A stretch of DNA of 64,000 bases, taken from NCBI GenBank assembly GCA_029260795.1, contig JAJDCO010000108.1:111578-175577 (forward strand). The letters run 5' to 3'. Both the position numbers and the translations under genes were made by a program. Shown here piece by piece: positions 16,748 through 26,947 of this stretch (position 1 is its first letter; every line of letters starts with the position of its first letter). The notes beneath the pieces are model-generated. The model saw only the letters and a program-made list of their open reading frames with translations. It was not told where the DNA came from and did no database searches. This DNA is from Planctomycetota bacterium (GTDB taxonomy: Bacteria; Planctomycetota; OFTM77).

Positions 16748-17098
16748 TCAGCCGAGTACCTCCTCGAAGACCTCGCCGTTGAAGCCGACGAGCAGGGTCT
16801 TCCCCTTTCGGAGAGTCGGTGCCCGCAGGTTCCCGGTCGGACCGAGCAGGTGGGCGGCCAAGGTCTCGTCGTCGGGTGGATCTTTCTTCATGTCGAAGCG
16901 AACGACCTTCTTGCCCTTGGCCACGATGATCTTGCTCACCGTTTGGGCCAGCTCGAGAGCTTCGTCTCGTCCTTTCTTCTCCTTGTTGGCGAAGGTCGTG
17001 TCCTTGGCTTCCACTCCGTTGGCATCGAGAAACTCCCGAGCCCGTGTGCAGGACGTTCAGCCCCTGCGGTGGTAGTACCAGTCCAGACGCTTGGTCAC
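16748..17098 (-). CDS. ArsC-family (seleno)protein with in-frame TGA (UxxC motif)
   Basis: Read from a GTG at 17098 (GGAGAG upstream), 13 codons 'MTKRLDWYYHRRG' lead to TGA at 17057-17059. The same frame then gives 'TSCTRAREFLDANGVEAKD' and continues to a stop at 16748, 116 residues in all. With TGA as selenocysteine the redox motif is G-U-T-S-C. The C-terminal 'LLGPTGNLRAPTLRKGKTLLVGF' is the ArsC/Spx-like thioredoxin-fold signature. Family memory: small ArsC-related proteins with Sec or Cys at this position are known in several deep bacterial phyla. A candidate SECIS is at 17021-17042. A reader ignoring recoding would see only a truncated 88-residue protein from an internal GTG. The second such gene in the window is at 10979. 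Substrate unknown; a thiol/selenol reductase role is likely. Confidence 0.85.
17021..17042 (-). promoter_or_regulatory. Putative bacterial SECIS hairpin after TGA 17057
   Basis: On the minus strand GGCTCG pairs with CGA-T-GCC (one bulged T) around the loop GGAGTTTCT. The loop begins 21 nt after the TGA and starts with G, as the bacterial consensus asks. Folded by eye; weaker than the hairpin at 11241. Confidence 0.5.
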
Positions 17099-17416
17099 AC
17101 TTCTCTCCTCGTCTTGGGATGACACGGCCCCCTCGGGAACCGCTCGAGGGGGAACGCGAGTCGAAGCGCATGATCCTACCAAGCCACCGCCGGCGTATCT
17201 TCCAGAACGAATACGCCGCCACCCCAGTCATTGGATCTCCCGGTGGCCGGCCGGCGGCCAGAATCGGGCCTTCCCGGCCGATTCTCTCAGGCTTCGAATT
17301 CCTGTCTGCGGGCCGCAGCGATACTCGATGTTCCACTGACTACCGGGAGCGACGCGCGGTCGGAGACCGCACTGGAGTCGGCTCACGGCGAAGTCCACCT
17401 CCGGAGGAATCGAGTC

Positions 17417-17491
17417 ATGAAGCGAATCGGCGTGCTGCTCTACGGCCTGGTGATCTCACTGACGCCCTGCTCAGTAAACTACCACGCCTGA
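17417..17491 (+). CDS. 24-residue signal-peptide-like ORF (leader or truncated lipoprotein)
   Basis: ATG 17417 is preceded by CGGAGGAA at ideal spacing. It encodes 'MKRIGVLLYGLVISLTPCS' plus five residues, then a stop. Two Lys/Arg-type positive residues, a hydrophobic core and a Cys resemble a lipoprotein signal peptide cut short. The 318 bp between the ArsC-like gene and this ORF hold nothing else recognisable. It may be the 5' stub of a decayed gene, in keeping with the debris that follows. Confidence 0.3.
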   Translation: MKRIGVLLYGLVISLTPCSVNYHA

Positions 17492-17501
17492 GTGTCTCAC
17501 C

Positions 17502-17802
17502 TCACGTTGACACACAGGGCTCCTGATGACGACGGACTTCCTCGAGAGCACGCGCTCCCGGCCTGACGACATCCTCGCCCCTCACGCTGCGTGAGGTCTC
17601 GTCTTCCTTGATCTCGCAGAGCGCCACCCAGGTCCCCGAACCATCGTTGCTGGGCGGCTCGTAGAAGAGCTCGTCGTTGTCGATGCGACAGGTCAGGCTG
17701 GGGTCGGAGATCATCTCGAAGTAGATGTCGCAGCCATAGTCGATGAGCTGGCAGTGTGCGGGCGGGATGATGCGGTCCTGTCCGTTGTAGGCCGTCCCGC
17801 CG
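17502..17802 (-). pseudogene. Fragment of a Cys-containing (secreted?) protein
   Basis: On the minus strand the frame from about 17802 reads 'GTAYNGQDRIIPPAHCQLI' then 'CDIYFEMISDPSLTCRIDND', and ends near 17502. This stretch has balanced composition and four spaced Cys, unlike the Arg/Ser-rich shadow frame upstream of it, so it looks like the 3' part of a former gene. No family is recognised and no start is evident. Confidence 0.3.
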
Positions 17803-17942
17803 GGACGCTCGTCTTCGTGGGCGACCCGAAGACGGTGAGGTCGGCGCGCGCAGTGGTCGATCAGACGACGGTGGTCGCCGTCGGCGGTCGACCGGGAGTC
17901 GCGTTCGAGGTGTCGCAGTGGGAGCGCAAGTACTGGGCTTGA
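17787..17942 (+). pseudogene. C-terminal gene fragment ending 'WERKYWA'
   Basis: On the plus strand the frame reads 'GTLVFVGDPKTVRSARAVVD' and then 'TTVVAVGGRPGVAFEVSQWE' to a TGA at 17940-17942. It looks protein-like but lacks any start, and it abuts the minus-strand fragment at about 17790, as if two broken genes were joined here. The remaining 310 bp to 18255 show nothing recognisable. Confidence 0.3.
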
Positions 17943-18255
17943 GCACGAGACGATTGGGTGCGCGATGCATGAGCTGCGGTTCATCGACTCGCCATCGCGC
18001 CTCAAGAAACCTCGTTATCCGGCGCGACGACTTCTCCTCTTGTCCGCGAAGGACATGAACAAAGTCGCACCGAGACCAGGTCACCGTGCCTGGCGACGGT
18101 GACCAATTCGCGTGCAGTAGAAACCCAGATCGGGTTGGGATCAGCAGGCCGAGGGGCTGTCGTGGACCTCGTGTGCCTCGACTCTGTGTCGGAGTCAGGC
18201 TCCCGCGGCTTTTACTGGGGATCGCAGCGGCCCCCGGCCTGTTGAGTCTTCTGTC

Positions 18256-18648
18256 TCAGCCCGCCACGCGCGTCGCTCGAACGATCTCCAGACGCGCGCC
18301 TTCTTCGATTTCATGAAGCACCTGGTGGTCGCCGATCACGCGTCCGACCCGGACGATGGCTCGGTGAGGCATCGGATTCTCCATGCTGCTGAAGGGCGTC
18401 CGACCGAAGTAGATGCGAAGCGTCCCGTCATTCGGACTGTAGGCAACGTCTCCGCGTCCCACTTCCATCGTGAGCGCAGGATCGACGAGATTCACGGGGC
18501 CGGGCAGATCGAAGTTCAGATCCTCGCCCCAGAGTCTGCAGATACCCTGAAACGGGAGCCAGCGATCGAGCTGAGTCGTGACCGGCGAATCGGTGAGCTC
18601 GGCATCGAACTCGACCTTGCCGGCTCGAATGGTGATTCTGAGACTCAT
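18256..18648 (-). CDS. Cyclophilin-like beta-barrel protein (TM1367/DUF3830-like)
   Basis: 130 residues from ATG 18648. The pattern 'LRITIRAGKVEFDAELTDSPVTTQLDRWLPF', then 'WGEDLNFDLPG', 'VGRGDVAYSPNDGTLRIYFGRTP' and 'HRAIVRVGRVIGD', matches the small cyclophilin-like fold in which 'GDVAY.P..G.l.iffG.tp' is the hallmark. The family is widespread but without a settled biochemical role. It is last in a minus-strand run after the sigma-like and zinc-finger genes (118-nt gap), so linkage to them is uncertain. Confidence 0.8.
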   Translation of the reverse strand: MSLRITIRAGKVEFDAELTDSPVTTQLDRWLPFQGICRLWGEDLNFDLPGPVNLVDPALTMEVGRGDVAYSPNDGTLRIYFGRTPFSSMENPMPHRAIVRVGRVIGDHQVLHEIEEGARLEIVRATRVAG

Positions 18649-18766
18649 CGTGCCGATCGCTCCTGACTGGCCGGGCCGCTGACGTGACTCCGCACTTCCT
18701 CGCGGAGGATCGCGAGGCGCGTGCTGATGATCCGACAAGCGGCCCTCCAGATCAAGCGTCTGTGAC

Positions 18767-19021
18767 TCAGGGCCGCTCGGACTCGGGTCGAGCGACGTGC
18801 CCGGCCCGCACCGCACGGTCGAAGCAAGCATCACAGTAGATCAAATGCCAACGAACATCCCGAGCCCGAGGCTCCGACAACGTCCCGCTGCCCAAGCCCT
18901 CGAGCTCGTTCGCATCGAGACAGGGTGAGCTCGAGTAACGCGTGGCGAGCTGTCGCGCTGCGCCGGAAACCCGAAAGGCGTGAAAAAGCTCGTCGACGCT
19001 CTTGGGGGCGCGATTCTCCAT
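18767..19021 (-). CDS. Small ZAS-like zinc-finger protein (possible anti-sigma factor)
   Basis: 84 residues from ATG 19021, starting 17 nt after the stop of the sigma-factor-like gene. It contains H-x3-C-x2-C in 'RWHLIYCDACF' near residue 66, the zinc-binding arrangement of ZAS anti-sigma domains, and an earlier Cys in 'SSPCLDANEL'. No membrane helix follows, so it would be a soluble ZAS protein. Its position directly behind a sigma-like gene supports an anti-sigma role; this is an inference. Confidence 0.6.
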   Translation of the reverse strand: MENRAPKSVDELFHAFRVSGAARQLATRYSSSPCLDANELEGLGSGTLSEPRARDVRWHLIYCDACFDRAVRAGHVARPESERP

Positions 19022-19038
19022 CGGAGGTTCCCTTCGAT

Positions 19039-19869
19039 CTATCGCGCATCGCTCGTGAAGGATCGCTTCGGATCCAACGCCTCCCGCAACCATTCGATCC
19101 CCCGCTGGAAGTCTCGGGCCACCGTCTTGGTGCAGATCCCGAGCCGATGGGCGGTCTCGCGGTGACCAACCCCTTCGCAACAAACCTGAATGACGATCTT
19201 TGCACAACGCAGATCTTGGCGGGCCAGCTCCTCCATCAACGATCGAAGTCCCGCCACCTCCTCGGCCAGGGCCGCCTGCTCACCGGGATCCTTCGACGCC
19301 GCTGCTACTGGCTCCCAACGAGCTGCTCGCCGCTGCTCGAGCGACACGGGTCGGCGCCGCCCTTCGAACGCCCGGCAACCAGGGTCCAGCTTTCGTGGGT
19401 CCTGATGAGCCGAGATCTTTCCCGGCCCGTAGTGAGGATTCGGGCGCCATCCGGACTCCGCCCGGATCGTCGCCAGCCCACATCCCGATCGCCGCCCGAC
19501 TCGATGCCCCTGAAAATGACGGCACGCTCCGCATCGAGATCGCGCCCGACGCTCCCAACGACGCCGCCAAGTCGATTCACCGTTCACCAACGCTCGCCGA
19601 AGGTATCGAAAGAAAGAGCGGCCATCGCGGGGGAGGCTCCGTGAGCTCCATTCCCATTCGCACACCTGTCGAAGCAGCTCTTGTGCGACATCCGATGCCT
19701 GCCCTGATACCGATCCATCCGCGCGTCGCCGCCGATGAGCGACCCGATGGACGAAGTCGACTGGTCGACAGGGATTCCGATTCTCGAGAAGCTCGGACAA
19801 TCGTCCTTCGATCAACAGCTCACATTCGCCCGAAGTCGGGCGATGGTGACGACAGTGCTGGCAGGTCAT
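19039..19869 (-). CDS. ECF-type sigma factor with two Cys-rich modules
   Basis: 276 residues from ATG 19869. The C-terminal 'RQDLRCAKIVIQVCCEGVGH' followed by 'RETAHRLGICTKTVARDFQR' and 'GIEWLREAL' is a sigma region-4 helix-turn-helix. An earlier region ('VAQELLRQVCEWEW', 'FFRYLRRAL') resembles region 2. Unusually there are two similar Cys-rich modules: 'TCQHCRHHRPTSGECELL...NPC' at the N-terminus and 'RCGACRHFQGHRVGRRSGC....DPGC' between the sigma regions. Both have C-x2-C-R-H. They may bind zinc or a Fe-S cluster and sense a signal. The gene is followed at 17 nt by a ZAS-like protein. Region 2 is weak, so this could instead be another type of region-4 regulator. Confidence 0.6.
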   Translation of the reverse strand: MTCQHCRHHRPTSGECELLIEGRLSELLENRNPCRPVDFVHRVAHRRRRADGSVSGQASDVAQELLRQVCEWEWSSRSLPRDGRSFFRYLRRALVNGESTWRRRWERRARSRCGACRHFQGHRVGRRSGCGLATIRAESGWRPNPHYGPGKISAHQDPRKLDPGCRAFEGRRRPVSLEQRRAARWEPVAAASKDPGEQAALAEEVAGLRSLMEELARQDLRCAKIVIQVCCEGVGHRETAHRLGICTKTVARDFQRGIEWLREALDPKRSFTSDAR

Positions 19870-20275
19870 CACCGGACTACTCCCTCCTACTGCCGAGGCA
19901 GTCGCTTCGGCGAGTCTCCTTCTTCCGCGGGCTCACAAGACTTCTGGGAGGATTCTGCTTCCAGCCTAGAACGACCCGAAGCGAATCGAACGGACATAAA
20001 AAACTTCAGCGTCGAACGCGGAACGGAACTTCGTGTGTCGAATTGCCCGGGCGGCTCTCACCCTCACGCCATCCAACAGGCGCACGGAGAGCATTCATCG
20101 GCGCCGAATGCACGCTGAAGAGCCGTACTCCGGACGCGCGGGATGCCCCGACTTCATGCGTTCAGCACCGCGGACTCGAGGGAAGCGGCTCTACGCCGTG
20201 AAGCCCGATACCGATCTACTCGACAATCGGTCTCAAGCGACGAATGCCGTCAGCAGCTCGGCGCTCTTCGCGTGC
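19870..20275. other. 406-bp intergenic region with a dispersed repeat
   Basis: No gene is supported. Bases 20166-20217 form a copy of a 52-bp sequence that recurs at 56692-56743 (44 of 52 identical by eye). The repeat continues through cgacgaatgccgtcagc at about 20238, which also matches 6753-6769. An A/T-rich patch ('cataaaaaactt') near 19994-20005 may belong to the promoter of the minus-strand sigma gene. Confidence 0.5.
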
Positions 20276-20893
20276 TCAATTCTCACCGAACATCGACTGC
20301 GTGATCTTCCACACTCCGTAGAAGAGGGCGGCCCCGCCCAGGATCACGGCTCCATAGATGGCGACGCGTCCAAAGCCTCCGCGTTGGTCGATGTCTTCCC
20401 CCAATGCGCCGGCGTCACCGGATCGGGCGTACTTGCTGTATTGCAGTGTCTTGTCGCGATGACGCACTTCCGACCTGGCTGTCGGGGTGACGGCAGGGAT
20501 CGGGACAGGATCGGCCGGAGCGATGGCGGCTTCGCGCTGATTCAGAAATGCGATCTCGTCATCGTCCCCCCAATCGATGTCCGGCGAGTCGGGAGCGGCG
20601 GGCTTCTCGACGCGGTTTTCGAATGCGACCTCGGTGGAACCGAACACGACGCGGTCGCCGTCTTTCAGCTCCGAGCGCGTCGTCCGCTGTCCGTTCACGA
20701 AGGTGCCGTTGGAGCTGTTGAGGTCGGCCAACAGGAATCCGTCACCCCGTCGCACGAGACGCGCATGCTGTCGCGACATCTTCGTGTCGGTGATCACGAT
20801 CGTCGCCGGCTTCGACCGGCCGACCGTCTCGCGGTCGCCCAAGTCGAACTCTTTGCCACGATCCGGGCCGGAGGCCACCACCAACCGGGCCAT
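20276..20893 (-). CDS. FHA-domain protein with C-terminal membrane anchor
   Basis: 205 residues from ATG 20893, with GAGGAG 7 nt upstream. Residues 1-95 are a clear FHA domain: 'GRSKPATIVITDTKMSRQHA' followed by 'LVRRGDGFLLADLNSSNGTFVNG'. The Ser-Arg-x-His and Asn-Gly-Thr residues that bind phosphothreonine are intact. After an acidic/Pro linker, a single hydrophobic segment ('VAIYGAVILGGAALFYGVW') near the C-terminus anchors it in the membrane. It probably reads Ser/Thr kinase signals at the membrane; a large kinase is encoded at 60401-63667. It stands alone, divergent from the ABC operon. The 296 bp between them contain GC-rich sequence only. Confidence 0.85.
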   Translation of the reverse strand: MARLVVASGPDRGKEFDLGDRETVGRSKPATIVITDTKMSRQHARLVRRGDGFLLADLNSSNGTFVNGQRTTRSELKDGDRVVFGSTEVAFENRVEKPAAPDSPDIDWGDDDEIAFLNQREAAIAPADPVPIPAVTPTARSEVRHRDKTLQYSKYARSGDAGALGEDIDQRGGFGRVAIYGAVILGGAALFYGVWKITQSMFGEN

Positions 20894-21189
20894 TTGCACG
20901 CTCCTCGAAGCACTCGTTGCGGGACGGACGCTCGCGGCCGTCGCGATCGGTCACGCTATCAAACGCCTTCGAGAGGGTCAAAGCGTTCACTCTCGTTCGG
21001 AGGCGAAGTCACCAGGCCACCCCGGGCAGCGCGACCGCTCCCGAGCGGCCTCTCGAGGGAGGCGGCCTCCGGCAGAGGAGGGATCCCGTCGTCCTCGGAA
21101 CAGTTTAGACTCCGAGTGTCGGCTCGCCTCGGCCGACGAGTGCGGCCCCGTAACCGGCCTCCGGTGCTCCGTTGACGGAATCAGCCTCC

Positions 21190-22044
21190 ATGTCCGCCTC
21201 TCCGACCGTCGAGCTCGTCGGGCTCGGGAAGACCTATCGATCGTTCTGGCGCCGCCCCCACGTCGCGTTGCGCAGCCTCGATCTGCGGATTCGCGACGGG
21301 GAGATCTACGGCTTACTCGGCCCCAACGGCTCGGGCAAGACCACGACGATGCGGCTGATCCTCGGCTTGCTTCGGCCGAGCTGCGGACAGGTCCGCGTGT
21401 TTGGCCGCGAGCCCGCTCAGGCCGACCTGCGCGCACTCACGGGGTTCCTTCCCGAGAACTCCCCACTCTTCGATTTCTTGACCTGCTTCGAGACTCTCGA
21501 TCACCTCGCCGCACTCTCGGGGGTGCCGCGACGCGAACGCCGCCAAAGAGCCGGAGAGCTCTTGGAGCGGTTCGATCTCGGTGCGGCCCGACGACGACGC
21601 GTGCACACTCTCTCAAAAGGGATGGCTCGTCGCCTCGGCCTCGCCCAAGCCTTGATTCACCGACCTCGCCTCCTGCTTCTCGACGAGCCGACCTCGGGTC
21701 TCGATCCCATCGGCATCCAAGACGTCCTCGAGCTGCTTCTCACGCTCAAGGACGAGGGCGTGACGGTGCTGCTCTCCTCACACCAGCTCTTCGAGATCGA
21801 GACGGTGTGCGATCGAATTGGCATCTTGCGCGCCGGCGAGCTGCGGCTCGAGGGGAGCATCGACGAGCTGCTCGACGAGCCCCAATCGCGTCTCTGGACG
21901 CTGCGCGGTTCGGAAGAATGCTTGTCACGTGCCGAAGCGGCCGCGCGCGCGGCGGGAGTGGAGACCCTCGAGAGCGAGCCCGCCAAGCGCTCGCTCGAGA
22001 GCCTCTATCGCAGCACACTCGCGGAGGGAGACGACACGGGATGA
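21190..22044 (+). CDS. ABC transporter ATP-binding subunit
   Basis: 284 residues. Walker A is 'GPNGSGKTT' near residue 45, signature 'LSKGMARRLGLAQ' near 140, Walker B 'LLLLDEPTSGLDPIG', H-loop 'SSHQ'. The K-G-M signature and C-terminal extension place it with CcmA/Nod/gliding-type exporters of the ABC-2 class. The start at ATG 21190 keeps the usual N-terminus 'VELVGLGKTYRSFW'. Its stop overlaps the permease start by ATGA, so subunits are coupled. The substrate is unknown. Confidence 0.9.
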   Translation: MSASPTVELVGLGKTYRSFWRRPHVALRSLDLRIRDGEIYGLLGPNGSGKTTTMRLILGLLRPSCGQVRVFGREPAQADLRALTGFLPENSPLFDFLTCFETLDHLAALSGVPRRERRQRAGELLERFDLGAARRRRVHTLSKGMARRLGLAQALIHRPRLLLLDEPTSGLDPIGIQDVLELLLTLKDEGVTVLLSSHQLFEIETVCDRIGILRAGELRLEGSIDELLDEPQSRLWTLRGSEECLSRAEAAARAAGVETLESEPAKRSLESLYRSTLAEGDDTG

Positions 22045-23333
22045 ATGCGTCGGTCGATTGGCTGCGTGCCACCGGAGCGACAGCACGTCACATCTTGCGC
22101 CTTCAGGTTCGACGGCCTTCCGTTTGGCTGATCAGCTTGGCGGTGGCTCTCTTCGGTCCATTGATGGCCGCGACGGCCCTCGACCCCTCCTCGCCGGACG
22201 GATCGGCCCGCTGGGCCGAAAGCCTCGCCTTCGGGACGCTGCTGCTACTCGGATTGATTCTCGCCACGACGGCGGCGGCGGCGAGCCTGGCCGACGATGT
22301 CGCCTCGGGTCGGGCGGCACTTCTCCGCACGCGGCGAGCGGGCGCGAGCACGATCGTGTTCGGGCGCTGGTTGGGGCTCTGGGCCTTCTTCGCGATCTGG
22401 ATGTCGGTCACGGGCTTGCTCTCGATCGCACCGACTCACTGGCTCGTGCACCAGGGCAGTCCCTGGCCGACGACGCGCGCGTTCGTGACCGCGGATCGCG
22501 TCGACTTCGCAGGACGGGCTCCGGAAGGACCGGGGGCGCCTCACGTGCTGGCCGCCGGAGAATTGGGACGCATCGAGTTCCCCATCGGTGCGCTCCGACG
22601 CCCGGAGGAAGTCCCGATCGAGCTCGCCGTGTCGCTGCGCTTCGCACGCCGGGCCGAAGCGCAGCGAGCGGTCGGCCTGCTCGTGCATCAACTTCCTTTG
22701 ACCATCTCGGTCGTCACCTCCGATCAGCGCGAGCACGAGCTGCTCGCTGCCGAGGTGCCTTGGCAGCCTCGCCTTCGGCTACCAATGCCGTCCGATCCGA
22801 CCGCTCGGCGAGTCACGATCGTCTTCCAGCACGCCGCGCCCGACGCTGTGCTCCTCCTCGACCCGCGCGATGCCCAGCTCTACGGAGGCCCCCGACCGGC
22901 GTGGCTCGACCGGCTTCAGGTGGCGGGCGGACTGACGCTGATGACTGGCTTGATCTTGGCGGCCGCGACGTTTCTGTCCTCGGCGTTCTCGGCTCCGGTG
23001 GCACTGCTGGGAGCTCTCGGGTTCTTCGTTCTCGGGCAGTCGGCCGGGTGGCTGGAGGAGATCTTCGACCGCCTCGCGTCCGGGCACGACATCGGGCATT
23101 CGCACGGAGGCACGGAGACCTGGCCCGCCCTCGCCCGGGCACTGTTCTTCGTCCTAGCGCGCGTCTTCGGGGTATGCCCCGACTTCCGATCGTTCGAGTT
23201 CCTCGACCAGATGCTCTCCGGGCAGGCGATCCTGTGGACACAGCTCGGCTCTGCCCTGGGGGTGCTGTCCCTCTACGGGCTGCCGTTGCTCGCGCTGGGA
23301 TCGATCGCCTGGCAAAGGCGAGAGATCCAGTGA
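22041..23333 (+). CDS. ABC-2-type transporter permease with large extracytoplasmic domain
   Basis: 430 residues starting in the ATGA overlap with the ATPase gene. Helices are visible at about 28-50, 65-88, 105-130 and at least four more in residues 295-425. Between residues 135 and 290 lies a soluble beta-rich domain ('RRPEEVPIELAVSLRF', 'DAVLLLDPRDAQLY'), an inserted feature seen in some ABC-2 permeases. It contains a His-rich loop 'GHDIGHSHGG' before a late helix. It forms a transporter with the upstream ATPase, and the downstream membrane-anchored repeat protein may be a partner. Confidence 0.85.
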   Translation: MNASVDWLRATGATARHILRLQVRRPSVWLISLAVALFGPLMAATALDPSSPDGSARWAESLAFGTLLLLGLILATTAAAASLADDVASGRAALLRTRRAGASTIVFGRWLGLWAFFAIWMSVTGLLSIAPTHWLVHQGSPWPTTRAFVTADRVDFAGRAPEGPGAPHVLAAGELGRIEFPIGALRRPEEVPIELAVSLRFARRAEAQRAVGLLVHQLPLTISVVTSDQREHELLAAEVPWQPRLRLPMPSDPTARRVTIVFQHAAPDAVLLLDPRDAQLYGGPRPAWLDRLQVAGGLTLMTGLILAAATFLSSAFSAPVALLGALGFFVLGQSAGWLEEIFDRLASGHDIGHSHGGTETWPALARALFFVLARVFGVCPDFRSFEFLDQMLSGQAILWTQLGSALGVLSLYGLPLLALGSIAWQRREIQ

Positions 23334-23358
23334 ACGTGCGTCACGCGGAGACCAAGTC

Positions 23359-24207
23359 TTGAACCATCGATTCGCCCCTCTCGTCATCGGCTTGGCAGCA
23401 CTCATCGGGCTATTGATGCTCGACGATCGGCCTCCACGAACGGTGGCCGGGGATTCCGAACGAGCCGGCTGGACCGTTCGCCTCGCCCCGTTGCTCGGAC
23501 CGGGACGCCTCGTGATCCGCGATGTACTGTGGTTCCGCTTGATCGACGACCTCACGACGCGACCTTGGAGAGCGCGAGGCGAGATGGAAGTACTGGTGCG
23601 GTTGTCGCCCCACGACGTGCAGGCCTGGAAGTTCCTGGGCGAGTACCTGGCGTTCAGCATCGCAGCGGCGACGATCGATCCACAAGAGCAGGCGGCCTGG
23701 GTCGATGAGGCGATCCAACGCTTCGAAGAGGGACTGCGGTATAACCCTGAGAGCCGTGACCTCCACTACTCGCTGGCACGTGTGCTCACGCCGGCAGCGG
23801 TGATCGACAGCTACCGGGCCGAGCCGGACCCACGTGAGGAGCGAGCGCTCAGCCATCTCGAAGCGGCCAGCGCCGAGCCGGATCCGTTGACCGATGCGCT
23901 GATGCTGCGCGGCACACTCTTCCGACGGCGCGCCGGTCGGTCGCTCCTCGCCGGCCAGCACGAGGACTCGATGGAACAGTGGCGGCGGGCCTCGATGACC
24001 TATCGTCGGTTGGCGAGCATTCAGCGCGCCTTGGCGGCCGACCTCGCAGCCGACACGATCCTGCTCACGGAAGCTCTGAGCGATTACTGCCTTTCCTGGT
24101 CTCGACTGATCGAAGATCCCTCGGATGACGTCGCCCGTGCAGCCGTCGAGGTGTTTGCGGGTGACGAGGAGCGCGGCGAGCTGCTGGAGCGGCTCGAGCG
24201 CAGGTGA
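23359..24207 (+). CDS. Membrane-anchored TPR-like protein of the ABC operon
   Basis: 282 residues from a TTG at 23359 with GGAGA upstream. There is an N-terminal signal-anchor ('FAPLVIGLAALIGLLML') and then helical repeats ('AWVDEAIQRFEEGLRYNPESRDLHYSLARVL' style, cut here to the first part of a TPR). It follows the permease by 25 nt and is probably part of the operon. It may act as an extracytoplasmic partner. No enzyme motif is seen. Confidence 0.75.
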   Translation: MNHRFAPLVIGLAALIGLLMLDDRPPRTVAGDSERAGWTVRLAPLLGPGRLVIRDVLWFRLIDDLTTRPWRARGEMEVLVRLSPHDVQAWKFLGEYLAFSIAAATIDPQEQAAWVDEAIQRFEEGLRYNPESRDLHYSLARVLTPAAVIDSYRAEPDPREERALSHLEAASAEPDPLTDALMLRGTLFRRRAGRSLLAGQHEDSMEQWRRASMTYRRLASIQRALAADLAADTILLTEALSDYCLSWSRLIEDPSDDVARAAVEVFAGDEERGELLERLERR

Positions 24208-24601
24208 GCGGTGGCTGGGAGGTTGCCTCGAAGGTGCAACGTCCGGCGGACCACCTCGTCGGGAACGACTTCTCACCCGGCTGAAGCCTGGCCTCCGAGG
24301 TGGCACAGCCACCCGAGGTGGCGGTCGAGGCCTCGAAATCGGGTCGGGGACACCGCCCGCATCGATCCATGCAAGCGTCGGAATCCAAGACTTTGGGGGG
24401 GATTCGGGAGGGTGATTGATCGGGCTGGAGGGCGTCCGTACAATTCCCACTCTTTTTGCCTCTTTCGACCTTTCCCGGGTTCTTCAGCTCAAGCCGGCTG
24501 CCCGGAAGTCGCCGAATAAATAGGTCCGAACGTCGCCTTGGCCGCCCCAGCGCGGGTCGGCATCGATTGGTTTCGGACCTTGTGAGACCGGAGGTTGTTC
24601 C
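24208..24601. other. 394-bp gap with extragenic repeat and leader of hppA
   Basis: Bases 24279-24300 (ggctgaagcctggcctccga plus two bases) match 56839-56860, and a 6-bp hairpin GGTGGC-aca-GCCACC follows at 24299-24313. Next come a pyrimidine-rich tract (24446-24490) and an A/T patch 'gaataaatag' at 24514-24523 that could hold the promoter. GGAGG at 24591-24595 is the ribosome site of the pyrophosphatase gene. No gene is supported. Confidence 0.5.
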
Positions 24602-26743
<2,142 letters not shown>

Positions 26744-26876
26744 GCCACCCCCGGCTCCGAGCCGTCGGCTGTTCTCACGAGCGGTCGACGGCCTCCCCCC
26801 TTCTCCTGCCTGCCGCCCGCACCCCGCGGCGAATTTTTCCCGGAAAGCCTGGCCTGCCAGACGCCGATTCCTGAAA

Positions 26877-26882
26877 TATAAT
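26877..26882 (+). promoter_or_regulatory. Candidate -10 box TATAAT upstream of rsfS
   Basis: A perfect TATAAT stands in otherwise GC-rich sequence, 66 nt before the proposed start of rsfS. No good TTGACA-like -35 box is present at 16-18 nt, so this is a suggestion only. Confidence 0.4.
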
Positions 26883-26947
26883 CATGGTGGCGGAGCCCGA
26901 AGGCGCTCGCCCGTTCCGACTCGACCCCGCTTCAAGGAGAATGACCC

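Noticed and set aside
17057..17059. Simple nonsense mutation in the ArsC-like gene
   Set aside because: The frame on both sides is conserved, the TGA is exactly at the redox position, and a second gene in the window shows the same pattern.
16653..17336. Upstream extension of the large secreted protein to 17336
   Set aside because: This part overlaps the ArsC-like gene in another frame and is Arg/Gly/Ser-rich; the real protein begins at 16652.
20577..22040. Long 5' extension of the ABC permease frame
   Set aside because: It runs through the FHA and ATPase genes as a shadow; the ATGA overlap at 22041 is the natural start.
26752..26770. Terminator after hppA
   Set aside because: A short CGGCTC/GAGCCG pairing exists but has a 1-nt loop and no T-run.
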